Of a stretch of DNA of 60,010 bases, positions 44,218 through 53,464 are shown piece by piece. The DNA comes from DATMNI01 sp035570275 (GTDB lineage Bacteria; Acidobacteriota; Terriglobia; Bryobacterales; Bryobacteraceae). The position numbers and the translations under genes are program-made. Positions within the stretch are counted from its first letter, which is position 1. The number at the start of each line of letters is the position of its first letter. The notes beneath the pieces were generated by a model. That model had not been told where the DNA came from. It was given only the letters and a program-made list of their open reading frames with translations, and searched no databases. The stretch covers positions 1 to 60,010 of the forward strand of contig DATMNI010000431.1 of assembly GCA_035570275.1 (NCBI GenBank), in the 5' to 3' direction.

Positions 44218-46905
44218 CTACTCCGTCCGCAAAGCGCGGAGAGGGTCGGCACGGCAGGCGCGCACCGCGGGGACCAGGGCGGCCGTCAGCGATGCGACCG
44301 TCAATAGCCCCCAGGCGCCTGCCATGGTGGGCAAGTCCCGCGGTTGGAGCCCAAAGAGGAGGCCGGCCAACATCCGGGTCACCAGCAACGACGCGGCCAC
44401 TCCAACGAAACCGCCGGCGGCCACAGCGGCCAGGGCCTCGTGTAAGATCATGCGCAGCACCTCGGATGGTCTGGCCCCGAGAGCCATGCGGATGCCGATT
44501 TCCTGCGTGCGCCGCGAGACGGAGTAGTTGATGGTTCCATAAACGCCTATGCCCGAAAGCAACAGCGCGATGGCCCCGAAGAAACTGCCGGACGTGGCCA
44601 GCAGGCGCTCCCGGATGAGCGTATCGTCAACCAGCTTATCCTGGCTGATGATGTCGCCCAGGGTGAATCCGGAGTTCGCGGCTGCCAGTTGCAGGCGGAG
44701 TGCGCGCGCCAGAGAGACGGTGTCCAGATGGGCGCGCAGTTGCATAGTCATGACTCGTGGAAAGGCGCTGAGCCCTTGTGTAAAAGGAAGGTAGAGAACC
44801 GCGGGCGAAGCGGTGCGCAAACTGTCGAACTTCATATCCGGCGCAACGCCGATGACTTCGGTCCACCCGGGTGGGGTAGATTCGAAGTCGGCGATCTTGC
44901 GGCCGAGCGGGTTCTGGTTGGGGAAATAACGCCGCGCCCCGGCATCGCTGATGATGGCGACCGGCGGCGCCGTGGGCGCGAAATCGCGTGGTTCGAAGTC
45001 GCGCCCCATGAGCAGGCGCGTGCCCAGCGTGCGGAAGTAGTTCGGGGAAACCGGGATGAACCAATTCGGATCGAGATTGGGAGGGCCGGTGGCAGCCTGG
45101 ACGCGGATGGCGGTACTCCCGCCGGCTCCGGCGAACGGGCCGCCCACCGCGAGACTGGCCGATTCCACACCGGGAATCGCCGTGCTGCGGCGAAGCAACT
45201 CCAGCCACGCCTGAATCATCCGGTCGGCGTTGTCCGGGCCGCCAAACTGCACGCTGGCCAACATCACGTGATGCCGGTCGAAACCGGCGTCGAGCGCCTT
45301 CAGATTCCAGAGGGTGCGCACGAACAATGCGGAGGCCACCAGCAGCACCAGCGAGCCCGCCACCTGTGCCGCCATGAGCAAGCGGCCGTGACCTGCCGGG
45401 CTTCTGCCCGCCGCACGCGAACCGCTCTTGAGCGCCGCATGAATCTCCACTCTGGACGCCCGTAGCGCCGGCAGAAGCCCGAATGCGATGGCGGTCAACA
45501 GCGATACGCCAGCCGTAAACGCGAGCACCCGGACATCCAGCCCGACGGCCAATTGCACCGGGGTGTCCGCCGGCGCCAGCATGGCAACCAGTACGGGAAC
45601 CGTCCAGCGGGCGGCCGACAGCCCCAGCACGGCCCCTGAACCGGCCAATAGAAGGCTCTCGGTAAGAAGCTGACGGACCAGGCGCCATCGCCCTGCGCCC
45701 AGCGAAACCCGCACGGCTAATTCGCGCTGCCGTGCGCTGGCGCGCGCCAACAGCAGGTTCGCCACGTTTCCGCAGGTGAGCAGAAGAACCACCGCGACTA
45801 CCGCAAAGACGATCTGAATCGGTTCTCCGTATTGTTTCCGCAATGGCGAGACGCCCTTGGCCGCCGGCACGACCTTCAGCTTGAGTTGCGCCAGCTTTTC
45901 GAACAGCAAAGCCGGCGTGCCCGGAGGGGCATTTCGCATACCATCCATCGCCTGATGGTGGTACCAGCTCTGCAGTGGCGCCAGCGCCTGAGCTTCGGTC
46001 GCCCCCGGCTTCAGGCGCCCGATCAACCTGATAAACGTGGCGCCGCGAAGACGCAGCCGGCGGGCGGGCTCCATCACCAGCGGGGTCCAGATATCGGTCA
46101 TCGAGCCCACCTGGGTGCCGAAGAATCCGGGTTCGGTTACGCCAACAATCACGAACTGCGTGTCGGCGATTCTCAGGCCGCGGCCGATCGCGCGTGGATC
46201 CAGGTTGAAGCGGCGCTGCCAGAACCCGTAGCTGATGACGGCCTCGGGATGGCCGCCGATATCGGCGTCGATCGCGGGTTCGAAGATGCGGCCCGCAACC
46301 GGCCGGACGCCCATCGTGGCGAAGTAATTCCCGGACACGACCGCGCGGCGCATGGATTCGCGTGCCCCATCCATGGTGACCGCGCCGGTGAAGGGCGGGC
46401 GCTCAGCCGCAAGATCGGCATACTGGCGGACGGCGCCCTGCATTTCCCGGTAGTTCACGAACGAAAACGTGTCGAAGTACTCGCTGGTCAAGACCGCCGG
46501 TTGCAGAATCTGGATCAGGCGGCCCGGTTCCCGCAGCGGCAGCATCTTGAAGAGCACCGCGTCGGCAATGCTGAACACGGTGGTGTTGGCGCCAATGCCT
46601 ACAGCCAGCGTGAACACCGCCGCCAGCGCGAAAGCGGGCGAGCGGCGGAAGGTGCGCAGTGCGTACCGCAGATCATGGTGGAAATCCGTGAGCCAACGTA
46701 TGCCGCGGGCATCCCGGCATTCCTCCTTGATGCGGCCGAGGCCGCCGATCAGGTGGCGCGCGGCGCGTTCGGCTTCGGCGCGCGGCATCCCTGCGTCAAC
46801 GTTTTCCGCCACCTGCCGATCGAAATGAAATTGCAACTCGTCGTCCAGTTCGCGCTCCACCGGGCGAGGGCGAAATAAGGCACGGAGTTTCAGGCCAAAA
46901 GACAT
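44218..46905 (-). CDS. MacB/FtsX-type orphan ABC permease 2 with prefix domain
   Basis: An 895-residue permease of the same acidobacterial duplicated group as 8667-11129. Residues 1-75 are the N-terminal permease-prefix domain (ERELDDELQFHFDRQVAENVDAGMP). Then come two MacB-core/FtsX units: SPAFALAAVFTLAVGIGANTTVFSIADAV, LLLTCGNVANLLLARASARQRELAVRVSLGAG, and near the end YGTINYSVSRRTQEIGIRMALGAR. No ATPase is encoded nearby. The PadR gene precedes it on the same strand, the standard arrangement for this family. A ribosome binding site TAAGGAG is visible. Substrate unknown. Confidence 0.94.
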   Translation of the reverse strand: MSFGLKLRALFRPRPVERELDDELQFHFDRQVAENVDAGMPRAEAERAARHLIGGLGRIKEECRDARGIRWLTDFHHDLRYALRTFRRSPAFALAAVFTLAVGIGANTTVFSIADAVLFKMLPLREPGRLIQILQPAVLTSEYFDTFSFVNYREMQGAVRQYADLAAERPPFTGAVTMDGARESMRRAVVSGNYFATMGVRPVAGRIFEPAIDADIGGHPEAVISYGFWQRRFNLDPRAIGRGLRIADTQFVIVGVTEPGFFGTQVGSMTDIWTPLVMEPARRLRLRGATFIRLIGRLKPGATEAQALAPLQSWYHHQAMDGMRNAPPGTPALLFEKLAQLKLKVVPAAKGVSPLRKQYGEPIQIVFAVVAVVLLLTCGNVANLLLARASARQRELAVRVSLGAGRWRLVRQLLTESLLLAGSGAVLGLSAARWTVPVLVAMLAPADTPVQLAVGLDVRVLAFTAGVSLLTAIAFGLLPALRASRVEIHAALKSGSRAAGRSPAGHGRLLMAAQVAGSLVLLVASALFVRTLWNLKALDAGFDRHHVMLASVQFGGPDNADRMIQAWLELLRRSTAIPGVESASLAVGGPFAGAGGSTAIRVQAATGPPNLDPNWFIPVSPNYFRTLGTRLLMGRDFEPRDFAPTAPPVAIISDAGARRYFPNQNPLGRKIADFESTPPGWTEVIGVAPDMKFDSLRTASPAVLYLPFTQGLSAFPRVMTMQLRAHLDTVSLARALRLQLAAANSGFTLGDIISQDKLVDDTLIRERLLATSGSFFGAIALLLSGIGVYGTINYSVSRRTQEIGIRMALGARPSEVLRMILHEALAAVAAGGFVGVAASLLVTRMLAGLLFGLQPRDLPTMAGAWGLLTVASLTAALVPAVRACRADPLRALRTE

Positions 46906-46923
46906 GGCGTACTCCTTAGGGTG

Positions 46924-46971
46924 AACTCCTCAAGCGTCTAACTCCTCAAGCGTCTAACTCCTCAAGCGTCT
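46924..46971. repeat. Perfect 3 x 16-bp tandem repeat at the padR stop
   Basis: AACTCCTCAAGCGTCT occurs three times with no mismatch. On the minus (coding) strand each unit carries GAGGAG, a ribosome-binding-site-like word. The PadR stop (46962-46964) is in the first unit met. The array ends just before the ribosome binding site of permease 2. Confidence 0.95.
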
Positions 46972-47291
46972 TGGACCACACTGTTGATCGCGGCGGAGAG
47001 GCGGTTCCAGTTCGCCAACTCCTCCTGCAATTGGGCACGGCCCGATCTGGTAAGCGAATAGAATTTGGCCTTGCGGCCGGTTTCGGTTGCGTCCCAATGA
47101 GCTTTGATCCAGCCGCGCTGCTCAATCCGGTGCAGCGCGGGGTACAGCGAGCCCTGTTGCACCTGGAGCACTTCGCTGGACATTTGTTGGATGCGTTTGG
47201 CGATGGCCCAGCCGTGTTTCGGCTCCAGCAGCAGAGTCTTGAGGATCAGGAGATCGAGGGTGCCCTGGACCAGATCGCTTGGCTTGCCCAT
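46962..47291 (-). CDS. PadR-family transcriptional regulator
   Basis: A 109-residue winged-helix repressor: GTLDLLILKTLLLEPKHGWAIAKRIQQMSSEVLQVQQGSLYPALHRIEQRGWIKAHW is the canonical PadR DNA-binding part, followed by GRKAKFYSLTRSGRAQLQEEL and a short dimerising helix. Length is that of the compact PadR subgroup paired with acidobacterial permeases. It likely represses its own operon through the inverted repeat at 47297-47332 just upstream; the effector is unknown. Permease 2 starts 57 bases downstream. Confidence 0.95.
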   Translation of the reverse strand: MGKPSDLVQGTLDLLILKTLLLEPKHGWAIAKRIQQMSSEVLQVQQGSLYPALHRIEQRGWIKAHWDATETGRKAKFYSLTRSGRAQLQEELANWNRLSAAINSVVQDA

Positions 47292-47296
47292 GTAAT

Positions 47297-47332
47297 GACT
47301 ATCTACAATACAGCAGCGAATTGTAGATAGTC
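47297..47332 (-). promoter_or_regulatory. Perfect inverted repeat, likely PadR operator
   Basis: GACTATCTACAAT (47297-47309) and ATTGTAGATAGTC (47320-47332) form perfect 13-bp arms around a 10-base spacer. The site ends 6 bases before the padR start codon on the minus strand and is AT-richer than its surroundings. Autoregulation through such a site is typical of PadR proteins. Confidence 0.78.
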
Positions 47333-47351
47333 AAGGGGTGGGTGAGCGGGG

Positions 47352-47381
47352 CGGACGTACCGGAATTCGTAGTCGGAGATC
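47352..47381. repeat. 30-bp exact copy of an internal segment of the hybrid kinase gene
   Basis: Bases 47352-47381 (beginning CGGACGTACCGG) are identical to 42984-43013 inside the hybrid kinase gene, where they encode the PDVPEFVVGD region. The copy runs into the stop codon of the quinoprotein gene and shares the word GATC at the junction. Confidence 0.9.
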
Positions 47382-48945
47382 AGTCCACCAACCCGAACGT
47401 GAAGAGATTCCTGCCGGCGGCTATGGTGACGTATTGCCTGCCGCCGGCGCTGAACGTCATGGGAGACGCCTTCAGATTGCTGCCCATGGAGAAATGCCAG
47501 AGCGCCTTGCCGGTCTTCGCGTCCAGCCCGACCAAGTCGCCATCGTCGTCGGCTGAGAAGACCAGTCCGCCGGCGGTAGAGACTGTCCCGGCCCACATCA
47601 GCGTCGGACCCGGCATCGGGAATTCCCAGCGCAGCTTGCCGGTCTTCATGTCGAGCGCGCGCAGATAGAACTGGCCCGGCTCGCCGGCGATCAGCGTGTG
47701 CCCGGTGCCGCGGAATCCGCTGTTGGGCGCGGGCGGCTGCGCGGAGCTGTAGTAGGTTTCGCACTGTTCGAGGGCCACGACGTAGAATAAGCCGAGCTCC
47801 GGATTGAGCGATGGCGACCACCAGTTGGTGGCGCCGTGCACCGTGGGACAGACCCGCACGCCGGCCGGCGAGGGGTCGGTGTGGGGCGCGACCATCGGGC
47901 GGCCTTTGACGTCGATGCCGGTGGCCCAATTGAGTTGTTTGACGAACGGCTCGGCCAGGAGAAACTCGCCGTTGGTGCGATCCAAGATGTAGTAAAACCC
48001 ATTTCTGTTGGCCTGGACCAGAAGCTTCCGGGGACGCCCTCGAAATTCCGTGTCGAGCAGCACCGGCGCCTCATTGGCGTCCCAATCGTGCGTGTCGTGC
48101 GGCACAAACTGGAAATACCACTTCATCTTGCCAGTGTCGGCGTCGAGCGCGAGCACGCAGTCCGAGTAGAGATTGTCGCCGGGCCGATCGCCTCCGAAAT
48201 CGGGCCAGGGATTCCCAGTTGGCCAGTAGAGAAGATTGAGGCTCGGATCGTATGTGCCCGTGGTCCAGGCCGGGGCGCCGCCGTTTTCCAGCGGGAAATT
48301 GCCCCAGGTATCCGAACCCGGCTCGCCCTTGCGCGGGACGGTCCATACGCGCCACGCTTCTTGGCCGGTCTCCGCGGAGAGCGCCGAAATGAAGCAGGTC
48401 TGGCCGGACGAAGCCACGCCCACAATGATCTTGTCCTTAACGGCTAGCGGAGCGCCGGTGCAGGAATAGCCCGATTTCAAAGCGGCGTACTCCCTATCCC
48501 AGACCACGGCGCCGCTGGTGCGCCGCAGCGCCACCAGGTGGCAATCGGCGGTGGAGAAGTAGATCCGGTCGCCCAGCATGGCTACGCCGCGGTTGACGGC
48601 CGTGCGCTGCGCGTCCTGCGCCCGGTAATGCCAGATCTCCTGGCCGGTGACGGCATCCAGTGCGAATGCCTGGTTGGTGATGGTGGCGTACATGACGCCC
48701 TGATAGACTAGCGGAACCGTTTCCAGATCGCCCGTCCCGGGAAATTGCCGCACCCATTTCGGCGCTAGCCGCGAAATGGTACGCGGATTGATCTCGGTAA
48801 GCGGGCTGTGCCGGTGCGCTGAGTAATCGCCGATGTAAGTGAGCCAGTCCCGGTTTGGCCCCTGGCGCAGATCCTCGTCTCCGACCTGCGCGCTCAGCGT
48901 CATTGCCGGCAGGGACGCCAGCATGGCAATCGGCAGAAGTCTCAA
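47380..48945 (-). CDS. Quinoprotein (PQQ) alcohol-dehydrogenase-type beta-propeller
   Basis: A 521-residue exported propeller enzyme; signal peptide residues 1-19. Blade motifs are RDWLTYIGDYSAHRHSPLTEIN, GQEIWHYRAQDAQRTAVNRG, DTGKMKWYFQFVPHDTHDWDANEAPVLLDTE and GGLVFSADDDGDLVGLDAKTGKALWHFSMGSNL, typical of type I quinoprotein alcohol dehydrogenases. It is shorter than the quinoprotein at 2463 and has no Gly-rich insert. It overlaps the upstream cytochrome gene by 4 bp (ATGA). The C-terminal codons were duplicated at 44083-44153. Substrate unknown. Confidence 0.9.
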   Translation of the reverse strand: MRLLPIAMLASLPAMTLSAQVGDEDLRQGPNRDWLTYIGDYSAHRHSPLTEINPRTISRLAPKWVRQFPGTGDLETVPLVYQGVMYATITNQAFALDAVTGQEIWHYRAQDAQRTAVNRGVAMLGDRIYFSTADCHLVALRRTSGAVVWDREYAALKSGYSCTGAPLAVKDKIIVGVASSGQTCFISALSAETGQEAWRVWTVPRKGEPGSDTWGNFPLENGGAPAWTTGTYDPSLNLLYWPTGNPWPDFGGDRPGDNLYSDCVLALDADTGKMKWYFQFVPHDTHDWDANEAPVLLDTEFRGRPRKLLVQANRNGFYYILDRTNGEFLLAEPFVKQLNWATGIDVKGRPMVAPHTDPSPAGVRVCPTVHGATNWWSPSLNPELGLFYVVALEQCETYYSSAQPPAPNSGFRGTGHTLIAGEPGQFYLRALDMKTGKLRWEFPMPGPTLMWAGTVSTAGGLVFSADDDGDLVGLDAKTGKALWHFSMGSNLKASPMTFSAGGRQYVTIAAGRNLFTFGLVD

Positions 48946-49763
48946 TTGGCACTCCCTCTTGTTGTGCGGCGGCAGAGATAGGCCAGCAGGTTCTGCATCT
49001 CATCCGCGGATAGATGCGCGGCCGGCATCCATGACCGTTTCTGAAACTGCGCCTTCGCCACCTCGGCGCCGTGGAGCAAGTGCAGATCCCCGCGTTCATC
49101 GAGCACTGCCAGAGACCAGTTCGATTCGTACCGGGCCACTCCACGCAGCCGCTCTCCTTTCGATACTTCCAGCAGCACGGGCCGGTACCCGGGAGTGGCC
49201 TCAGCTTTGGGATTCAGAATGGCCTCTCGAATTTCGCCCAGCCTGCGGACCGCGCCGATGTTCGACAGATCGGGGCCCAGGTAACCGCCCCGGCCCAGGA
49301 TGGAGTGACAGGCGGAACAGCCCTGGTTGGTAGTGATGTTGCCGGAAATGTTGCCGAAGAAGATAGCCTCACCGGCAGCAGCATCGCCCGGAACCGGTAC
49401 CGCGCTGGCTGGCGCATTGAGGCTGCGCACAAAGGCCGCCAGTTCCCAGATCTGATCGTCGGGCAGCGCGAACGGGGGCATGGTCGTCCCTTTCACGCCG
49501 TTCTTGATGAAACCGAAAAGCTCCTTGTCCGGGGCGCGGCGCACTTCCCAGCTAGTGATCAAGTTCGGACCCTGTCCTTCGCCCTGGCCCCCCTCGCCGT
49601 TGCGCGCGTGGCAAGCGGCACAAAGCTGCAGGAACCGCCGCTGGCCGGCCTCCACCGCGGCGGGATTCTTCAGCAGCGCGTTGTTGGAGTTGGGCGGCCC
49701 CACGCGATCCAATTGCGCCAGACAGAGACACGGCAGCAGGGCAATTGTCCACTTGAGAGTCAT
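48942..49763 (-). CDS. Secreted di-haem c-type cytochrome
   Basis: A 273-residue protein with a signal peptide (1-17) and two haem sites, CAACH (48-52) and CSACH (149-153). Each starts a mono-haem domain, the first with a Met ligand candidate in KGTTMPPFALPDD. The last 100 residues (RLRGVARYESNWSLAVLDERGDLHLL) resemble the extra domain of cytochromes linked to quinoproteins in Acidobacteriota and Planctomycetes. It would accept electrons from the co-translated quinoprotein. The ATG at 49763 starts the signal peptide; the upstream frame is repeat-derived. Confidence 0.88.
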   Translation of the reverse strand: MTLKWTIALLPCLCLAQLDRVGPPNSNNALLKNPAAVEAGQRRFLQLCAACHARNGEGGQGEGQGPNLITSWEVRRAPDKELFGFIKNGVKGTTMPPFALPDDQIWELAAFVRSLNAPASAVPVPGDAAAGEAIFFGNISGNITTNQGCSACHSILGRGGYLGPDLSNIGAVRRLGEIREAILNPKAEATPGYRPVLLEVSKGERLRGVARYESNWSLAVLDERGDLHLLHGAEVAKAQFQKRSWMPAAHLSADEMQNLLAYLCRRTTRGSAN

Positions 49764-49773
49764 AGCGGCCCTC

Positions 49774-49830
49774 GGCAGGCGGATTCCAATCCGCCGGGCC
49801 CAGAGGGTGCCCCTAACAACCTGCCCCACA
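49774..49830. repeat. Solo end of the TGTGGGGC inverted-repeat element
   Basis: GGCGGATT-CC-AATCCGCC followed by a short spacer and TAACAACCTGCCCCACA, the right end of the elements at 1675 and 22721. It lies immediately upstream of the cytochrome gene. Confidence 0.75.
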
Positions 49831-49855
49831 AAACCAGCATCATAATCTCTGACTC

Positions 49856-52800
49856 CTAAAAAAAGAACTTTAGCGCAAATTCGATGATGCGGTTGCTGTT
49901 CAGTGTCGAGGAAACCTGCCCGCCCGATCCCTGATCGATGTTGGTTCCCGGAACGTTGAACACCGGATGATTCGTAATATTGAAGAACTCCGCCCGGAAT
50001 TGCAGACGCCTGGCTTCACTGAATGCCACCTGCTTGGTGATCGACAAATCGAGTTGAGACAGATTGTCGCCGCGCAGAATGTTCCGGCCGCTGGTTCCAA
50101 TGGTGTATTGGGCCGGGACGAAAAAATTGTCGGTCGCGTTCGGAAAGAGCGACTTGCAGCTCGAATTGGCCGAGGTGTAAAACCAGCAGTTAATGGTCTG
50201 CGGCACAAACGCGGGTCCGGTGGCGTTTGGACGCTGGCCGCCGGCGCCTGTATTCGCCCGGTCGGCGCCAATGGTCGGAGTGAAAGGCAGTCCGGACTTC
50301 AGCGTGGTCACCGCCGCCAACTCCCATCCGCCCAGCACGCGGTCCGCGACGCCCGGCAGGTGGCTCAGGAACCGTTTGCTCCGGCCCACAGGCAGCGCAT
50401 AGTTGAAACTGATGGAGCCCGTATTGGTCTGGTCAAAGTCGCAAGGCGCGTAGTTGAGCCCGATCAACGCCATCGAAGGCGCGCCGCTGTCATCCGTGCC
50501 GGTGTCGAGACACTTGGCGCGGACATAGGAGCCCATCAGCGTCAGACCGTGCCAATCGCGGACCTCAATCGAAGTCTGCAGGGCATTGTAGGTTCCCTTG
50601 CCGCCCCATTCCTGAAGGCCGATTGAGCCCCACTGTGGAAAGGGACGCCGCGCCTGAATCGCGCCCGGTCCCGGCGGCGGATCGTTGCGGCGCTGAGTCT
50701 GCTGCAGGCGAACGGTCCGGCTGCCCACGTACGCCACGGTGAATGCGACCCGCGAAGTGATCTCGCGCTGCACGGTCAGGTTCCACTCCTGCGTGTACTG
50801 CTCGCGAAGATTTACCAGGGCCGACGTAATGGTCGGCGTGTCGCAGGAATTCAGGACCAGGCCGAACGAACAGGGCTGGCCGGGATTGGGGTTGGGGGAG
50901 GCAATCGGCGCGCCTTGGAAGAAGTTCGAGAACGTGCGGGTGGGCGCCAGCGGCGGCCGGTCGTTAAACACCTGCGAGTTGACTACGAACGGCACGGTGA
51001 CCACGGTGTTGTTGACCAGATTGGTATCCGGAAACGCAAAGAAGATACCGTACGCCGAGCGGACCACGGTTCTCGGCATCGGAGTCCAGGCGATGCCCAG
51101 ACGCGGCGCCACGTTGCGGTGATCGGATGGAGTGACCGACGGAGGAAGGCCGAGGTCGTTAGTAAAAGCCACCCGGTCTCCGAACAACTGCAGCAATTGT
51201 CCAGTCAGCGGTTGCGCTGTGGGATCGTTCTGCAGACCGGAGGGCACGATGACCTTGCCTGTAGTCGGGTCAAATCCGGTCCGGGTCCTGCGAATGCCTT
51301 TCATGAATGGGTTGATATCCCACCGCAATCCCAGGTTGAGCGTGAGTCCGGGACGGACGCGAAACGTGTCGTTGAAGTGCCAGGCTTTGAAATCGTCGTA
51401 GTCGCCCTGCAGGGTTTGCACGGGGCTCCGCGTGCCGTTGTCCGGGAAGCCCATCAGCAGGTCCGCGAAGCCGTTCCCCGTGTACGTTCCCAGAAAGCTC
51501 CAGTTGCCCACGCTGTTCTGTCCGATATGAAAACCGTCGTTGCGATGCAGCCATTCCATGCCGGCCTTCATTTCATGCCTGCCGTGGACAAAGCTGACGG
51601 CATCGGAAAGCTGAAGGTGGCGGATGCGCATGTACTTGGGCCTCTGGTCAGAGGGCGAGCCCTGGAACCCCTGATAGCCGGACACCCCGATGGTCGGCCA
51701 GCTTTGTTCCGGCACGACTTGTGTATTCTCGAAGCCCTGTACCCCCGCCAGGCCGTTGACGTTCACGCCCGGTCCGACGGCGCCGAAGATGAACGGCGAA
51801 TCGTAGAAGGCCGCTTGCGCTATGTTCTGCACCGTCGGCGACAAGATACTTGTCCACCGTAAGGTGTAATCCTGAGCTTTGCTGTGCAGATTGGTCGCTG
51901 GGACCTCCGGGAACGGATTCGGATTCGATTCATAACTGCTGGAAATCGAATAGCGCGCCATAAACATGTTGCGATCGTTGAGGCGCGCATCCACCCTGGC
52001 ATCGCCGAGGTTCTGCCCGAGCGAAAGCCCCGATGAGAACGACGAGCGGAATGTGGTCCCTTGGATCAGATTGGGGAGCGGGAAGTAAGGGGCGAAGAAC
52101 TTGCCGGGCTGCGAGAGCCGGGTAGCCGGAATGATGTTGCCGGGAAACGGCAGCCGGTTCAACGGATCGATGATGGCCTTGCCTGGCAGCAGGTCGCTGA
52201 AGTCGCCGCTGCGCTCAGGGACGCTGGGGACCACATCGTTGAACGGGGTGCCCTGCCGCAGCCGCGTGCCCTGGTAATCGACGAAGAAGAAGATTCGGTC
52301 CTTTTTCACCGGCCCGCCCAGCGTGCCTCCGAACTGATTGCGCTTGAGAGGCTCGCGGTCCGCCACGAAGAAGTTGCGCGCATCCAGCTTCTGATTGCGC
52401 AGAAACTCGAAGAGGTTCCCGTGAAACGCATTGGTGCCGCTTTTAAGGGAGGCGACAATCATGTTGGGCGTGTGGCCGAACTCGGGGGCCATGTTGCCGG
52501 AGAGCACCGCAAACTCCTGAATGGCGTCTACGTTCGGAACGATCAGCGTTCCGCCCAATTCGAAATTGGTGACCGTGGCCCCGTCCAGCGACCAGCCGGT
52601 GAAGATGTAACCCTGGCCGTTGACCGTGACATTCACGTTGCGAGGCCGGATCTCGCTTCCGTTATATTGCGAAAGCTGGCCGCGCGGGATGAAGGTAGCG
52701 CCGGGTGTGAGCTGCGTCAACTCCCAGAAGTTGCGCCCGTTCAGCGGTAGTTCGGCGACCTGCGACGGCGGCACCAGGTGGCTGACCTCACTGGACGTCG

Positions 52801-53179
52801 AGAGCAGCGGCACCGCGGCATCCACCGTGACTTCCTGGGTGGTGTCGCCGAGTTCCAGCTTAACGTCGATGGTGGACCCCTCGCCGGTGTGCAGCGTCAG
52901 GCTGCCGATCACGTATGTCTTGAACCCTTTGAATCCCGCACTGAGCGTATATTCCGCGGGGTCGAGGTTCGAAAACGAGTACTGGCCCGTAGTGTCGGTG
53001 ACCACGGACCGGGTCGCCGCGGTTCCCTTGTTGCGCAGCGTGACCGCCGCGCCCGGTATTGCGGCGCCCGAATTGTCACTGACCGTGCCTTGCAGACTGG
53101 CCTGACTGATCTGTGCGTAGCAGCACCACGCGCCGGCAATCAGCGCGAAAGCAAAGCGAACGTGGCTGGTAATTGACAT
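49856..53179 (-). CDS. TonB-dependent receptor with carboxypeptidase-regulatory-like N-domain (Oar-like)
   Basis: A 1107-residue outer-membrane protein. A signal peptide (1-22) precedes a CarboxypepD_reg domain (about 25-105, LQGTVSDNSGAAIPGAAVTLRNKGTAATRSVVTDTTGQYSFSNLDPAEYTLSAGFKGFK). A plug region follows (PLNGRNFWELTQLTPGA, NVTVNGQGYIFTGWSLDG), then a long beta-barrel that ends in Phe, as required for outer-membrane insertion. This is the large receptor class expanded in Acidobacteriota, thought to import oligosaccharides or other polymers. The ATG at 53179 has GGGAG 7 bases upstream. Substrate not determinable. Confidence 0.93.
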   Translation of the reverse strand: MSITSHVRFAFALIAGAWCCYAQISQASLQGTVSDNSGAAIPGAAVTLRNKGTAATRSVVTDTTGQYSFSNLDPAEYTLSAGFKGFKTYVIGSLTLHTGEGSTIDVKLELGDTTQEVTVDAAVPLLSTSSEVSHLVPPSQVAELPLNGRNFWELTQLTPGATFIPRGQLSQYNGSEIRPRNVNVTVNGQGYIFTGWSLDGATVTNFELGGTLIVPNVDAIQEFAVLSGNMAPEFGHTPNMIVASLKSGTNAFHGNLFEFLRNQKLDARNFFVADREPLKRNQFGGTLGGPVKKDRIFFFVDYQGTRLRQGTPFNDVVPSVPERSGDFSDLLPGKAIIDPLNRLPFPGNIIPATRLSQPGKFFAPYFPLPNLIQGTTFRSSFSSGLSLGQNLGDARVDARLNDRNMFMARYSISSSYESNPNPFPEVPATNLHSKAQDYTLRWTSILSPTVQNIAQAAFYDSPFIFGAVGPGVNVNGLAGVQGFENTQVVPEQSWPTIGVSGYQGFQGSPSDQRPKYMRIRHLQLSDAVSFVHGRHEMKAGMEWLHRNDGFHIGQNSVGNWSFLGTYTGNGFADLLMGFPDNGTRSPVQTLQGDYDDFKAWHFNDTFRVRPGLTLNLGLRWDINPFMKGIRRTRTGFDPTTGKVIVPSGLQNDPTAQPLTGQLLQLFGDRVAFTNDLGLPPSVTPSDHRNVAPRLGIAWTPMPRTVVRSAYGIFFAFPDTNLVNNTVVTVPFVVNSQVFNDRPPLAPTRTFSNFFQGAPIASPNPNPGQPCSFGLVLNSCDTPTITSALVNLREQYTQEWNLTVQREITSRVAFTVAYVGSRTVRLQQTQRRNDPPPGPGAIQARRPFPQWGSIGLQEWGGKGTYNALQTSIEVRDWHGLTLMGSYVRAKCLDTGTDDSGAPSMALIGLNYAPCDFDQTNTGSISFNYALPVGRSKRFLSHLPGVADRVLGGWELAAVTTLKSGLPFTPTIGADRANTGAGGQRPNATGPAFVPQTINCWFYTSANSSCKSLFPNATDNFFVPAQYTIGTSGRNILRGDNLSQLDLSITKQVAFSEARRLQFRAEFFNITNHPVFNVPGTNIDQGSGGQVSSTLNSNRIIEFALKFFF

Positions 53180-53300
53180 GGCATCTCCCTTTTCGCCCAG
53201 GATCACAATATGGGATCACAATATCAAATCCGTGTGATGGCAACCAGCCCATGCTTCCGATACGTCGGCGTGACGCCGCGCGCCCGAGGTCGCCCAAAAA

Positions 53301-53363
53301 GGGCGAGGCATTCGCCCAAACGGGCGACGCGTTCGCTCAAGCGGGCGCCGGCGGTTCGCGCCC
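53301..53363. repeat. 3 x 21-bp palindromic tandem repeat
   Basis: Units at 53301, 53322 and 53343 each begin GGGCGA or GGGCGC and are themselves near-palindromes (GGGCGA...TCGCCC). A degenerate fourth lies upstream. They fill part of the 285-bp divergent gap between the TonB receptor and FG-GAP genes. Confidence 0.75.
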
Positions 53364-53464
53364 TTCGAGTTCTGCCCCGCGCATGCAGCCGCGACCGCGG
53401 GCCCAGCCGAAAAGCCTTACAGGCTGATTGTTGTTTCAGGCCGATTCATTGATAATCTGATTCC

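Noticed and set aside
46924..46971. Possible CRISPR-like array
   Set aside because: Units are contiguous with no spacers and only three in number; it is a plain tandem duplication.
53210..53452. Small plus-strand frames through the 21-bp repeats
   Set aside because: They arise from the tandem palindromes and lack a ribosome site.
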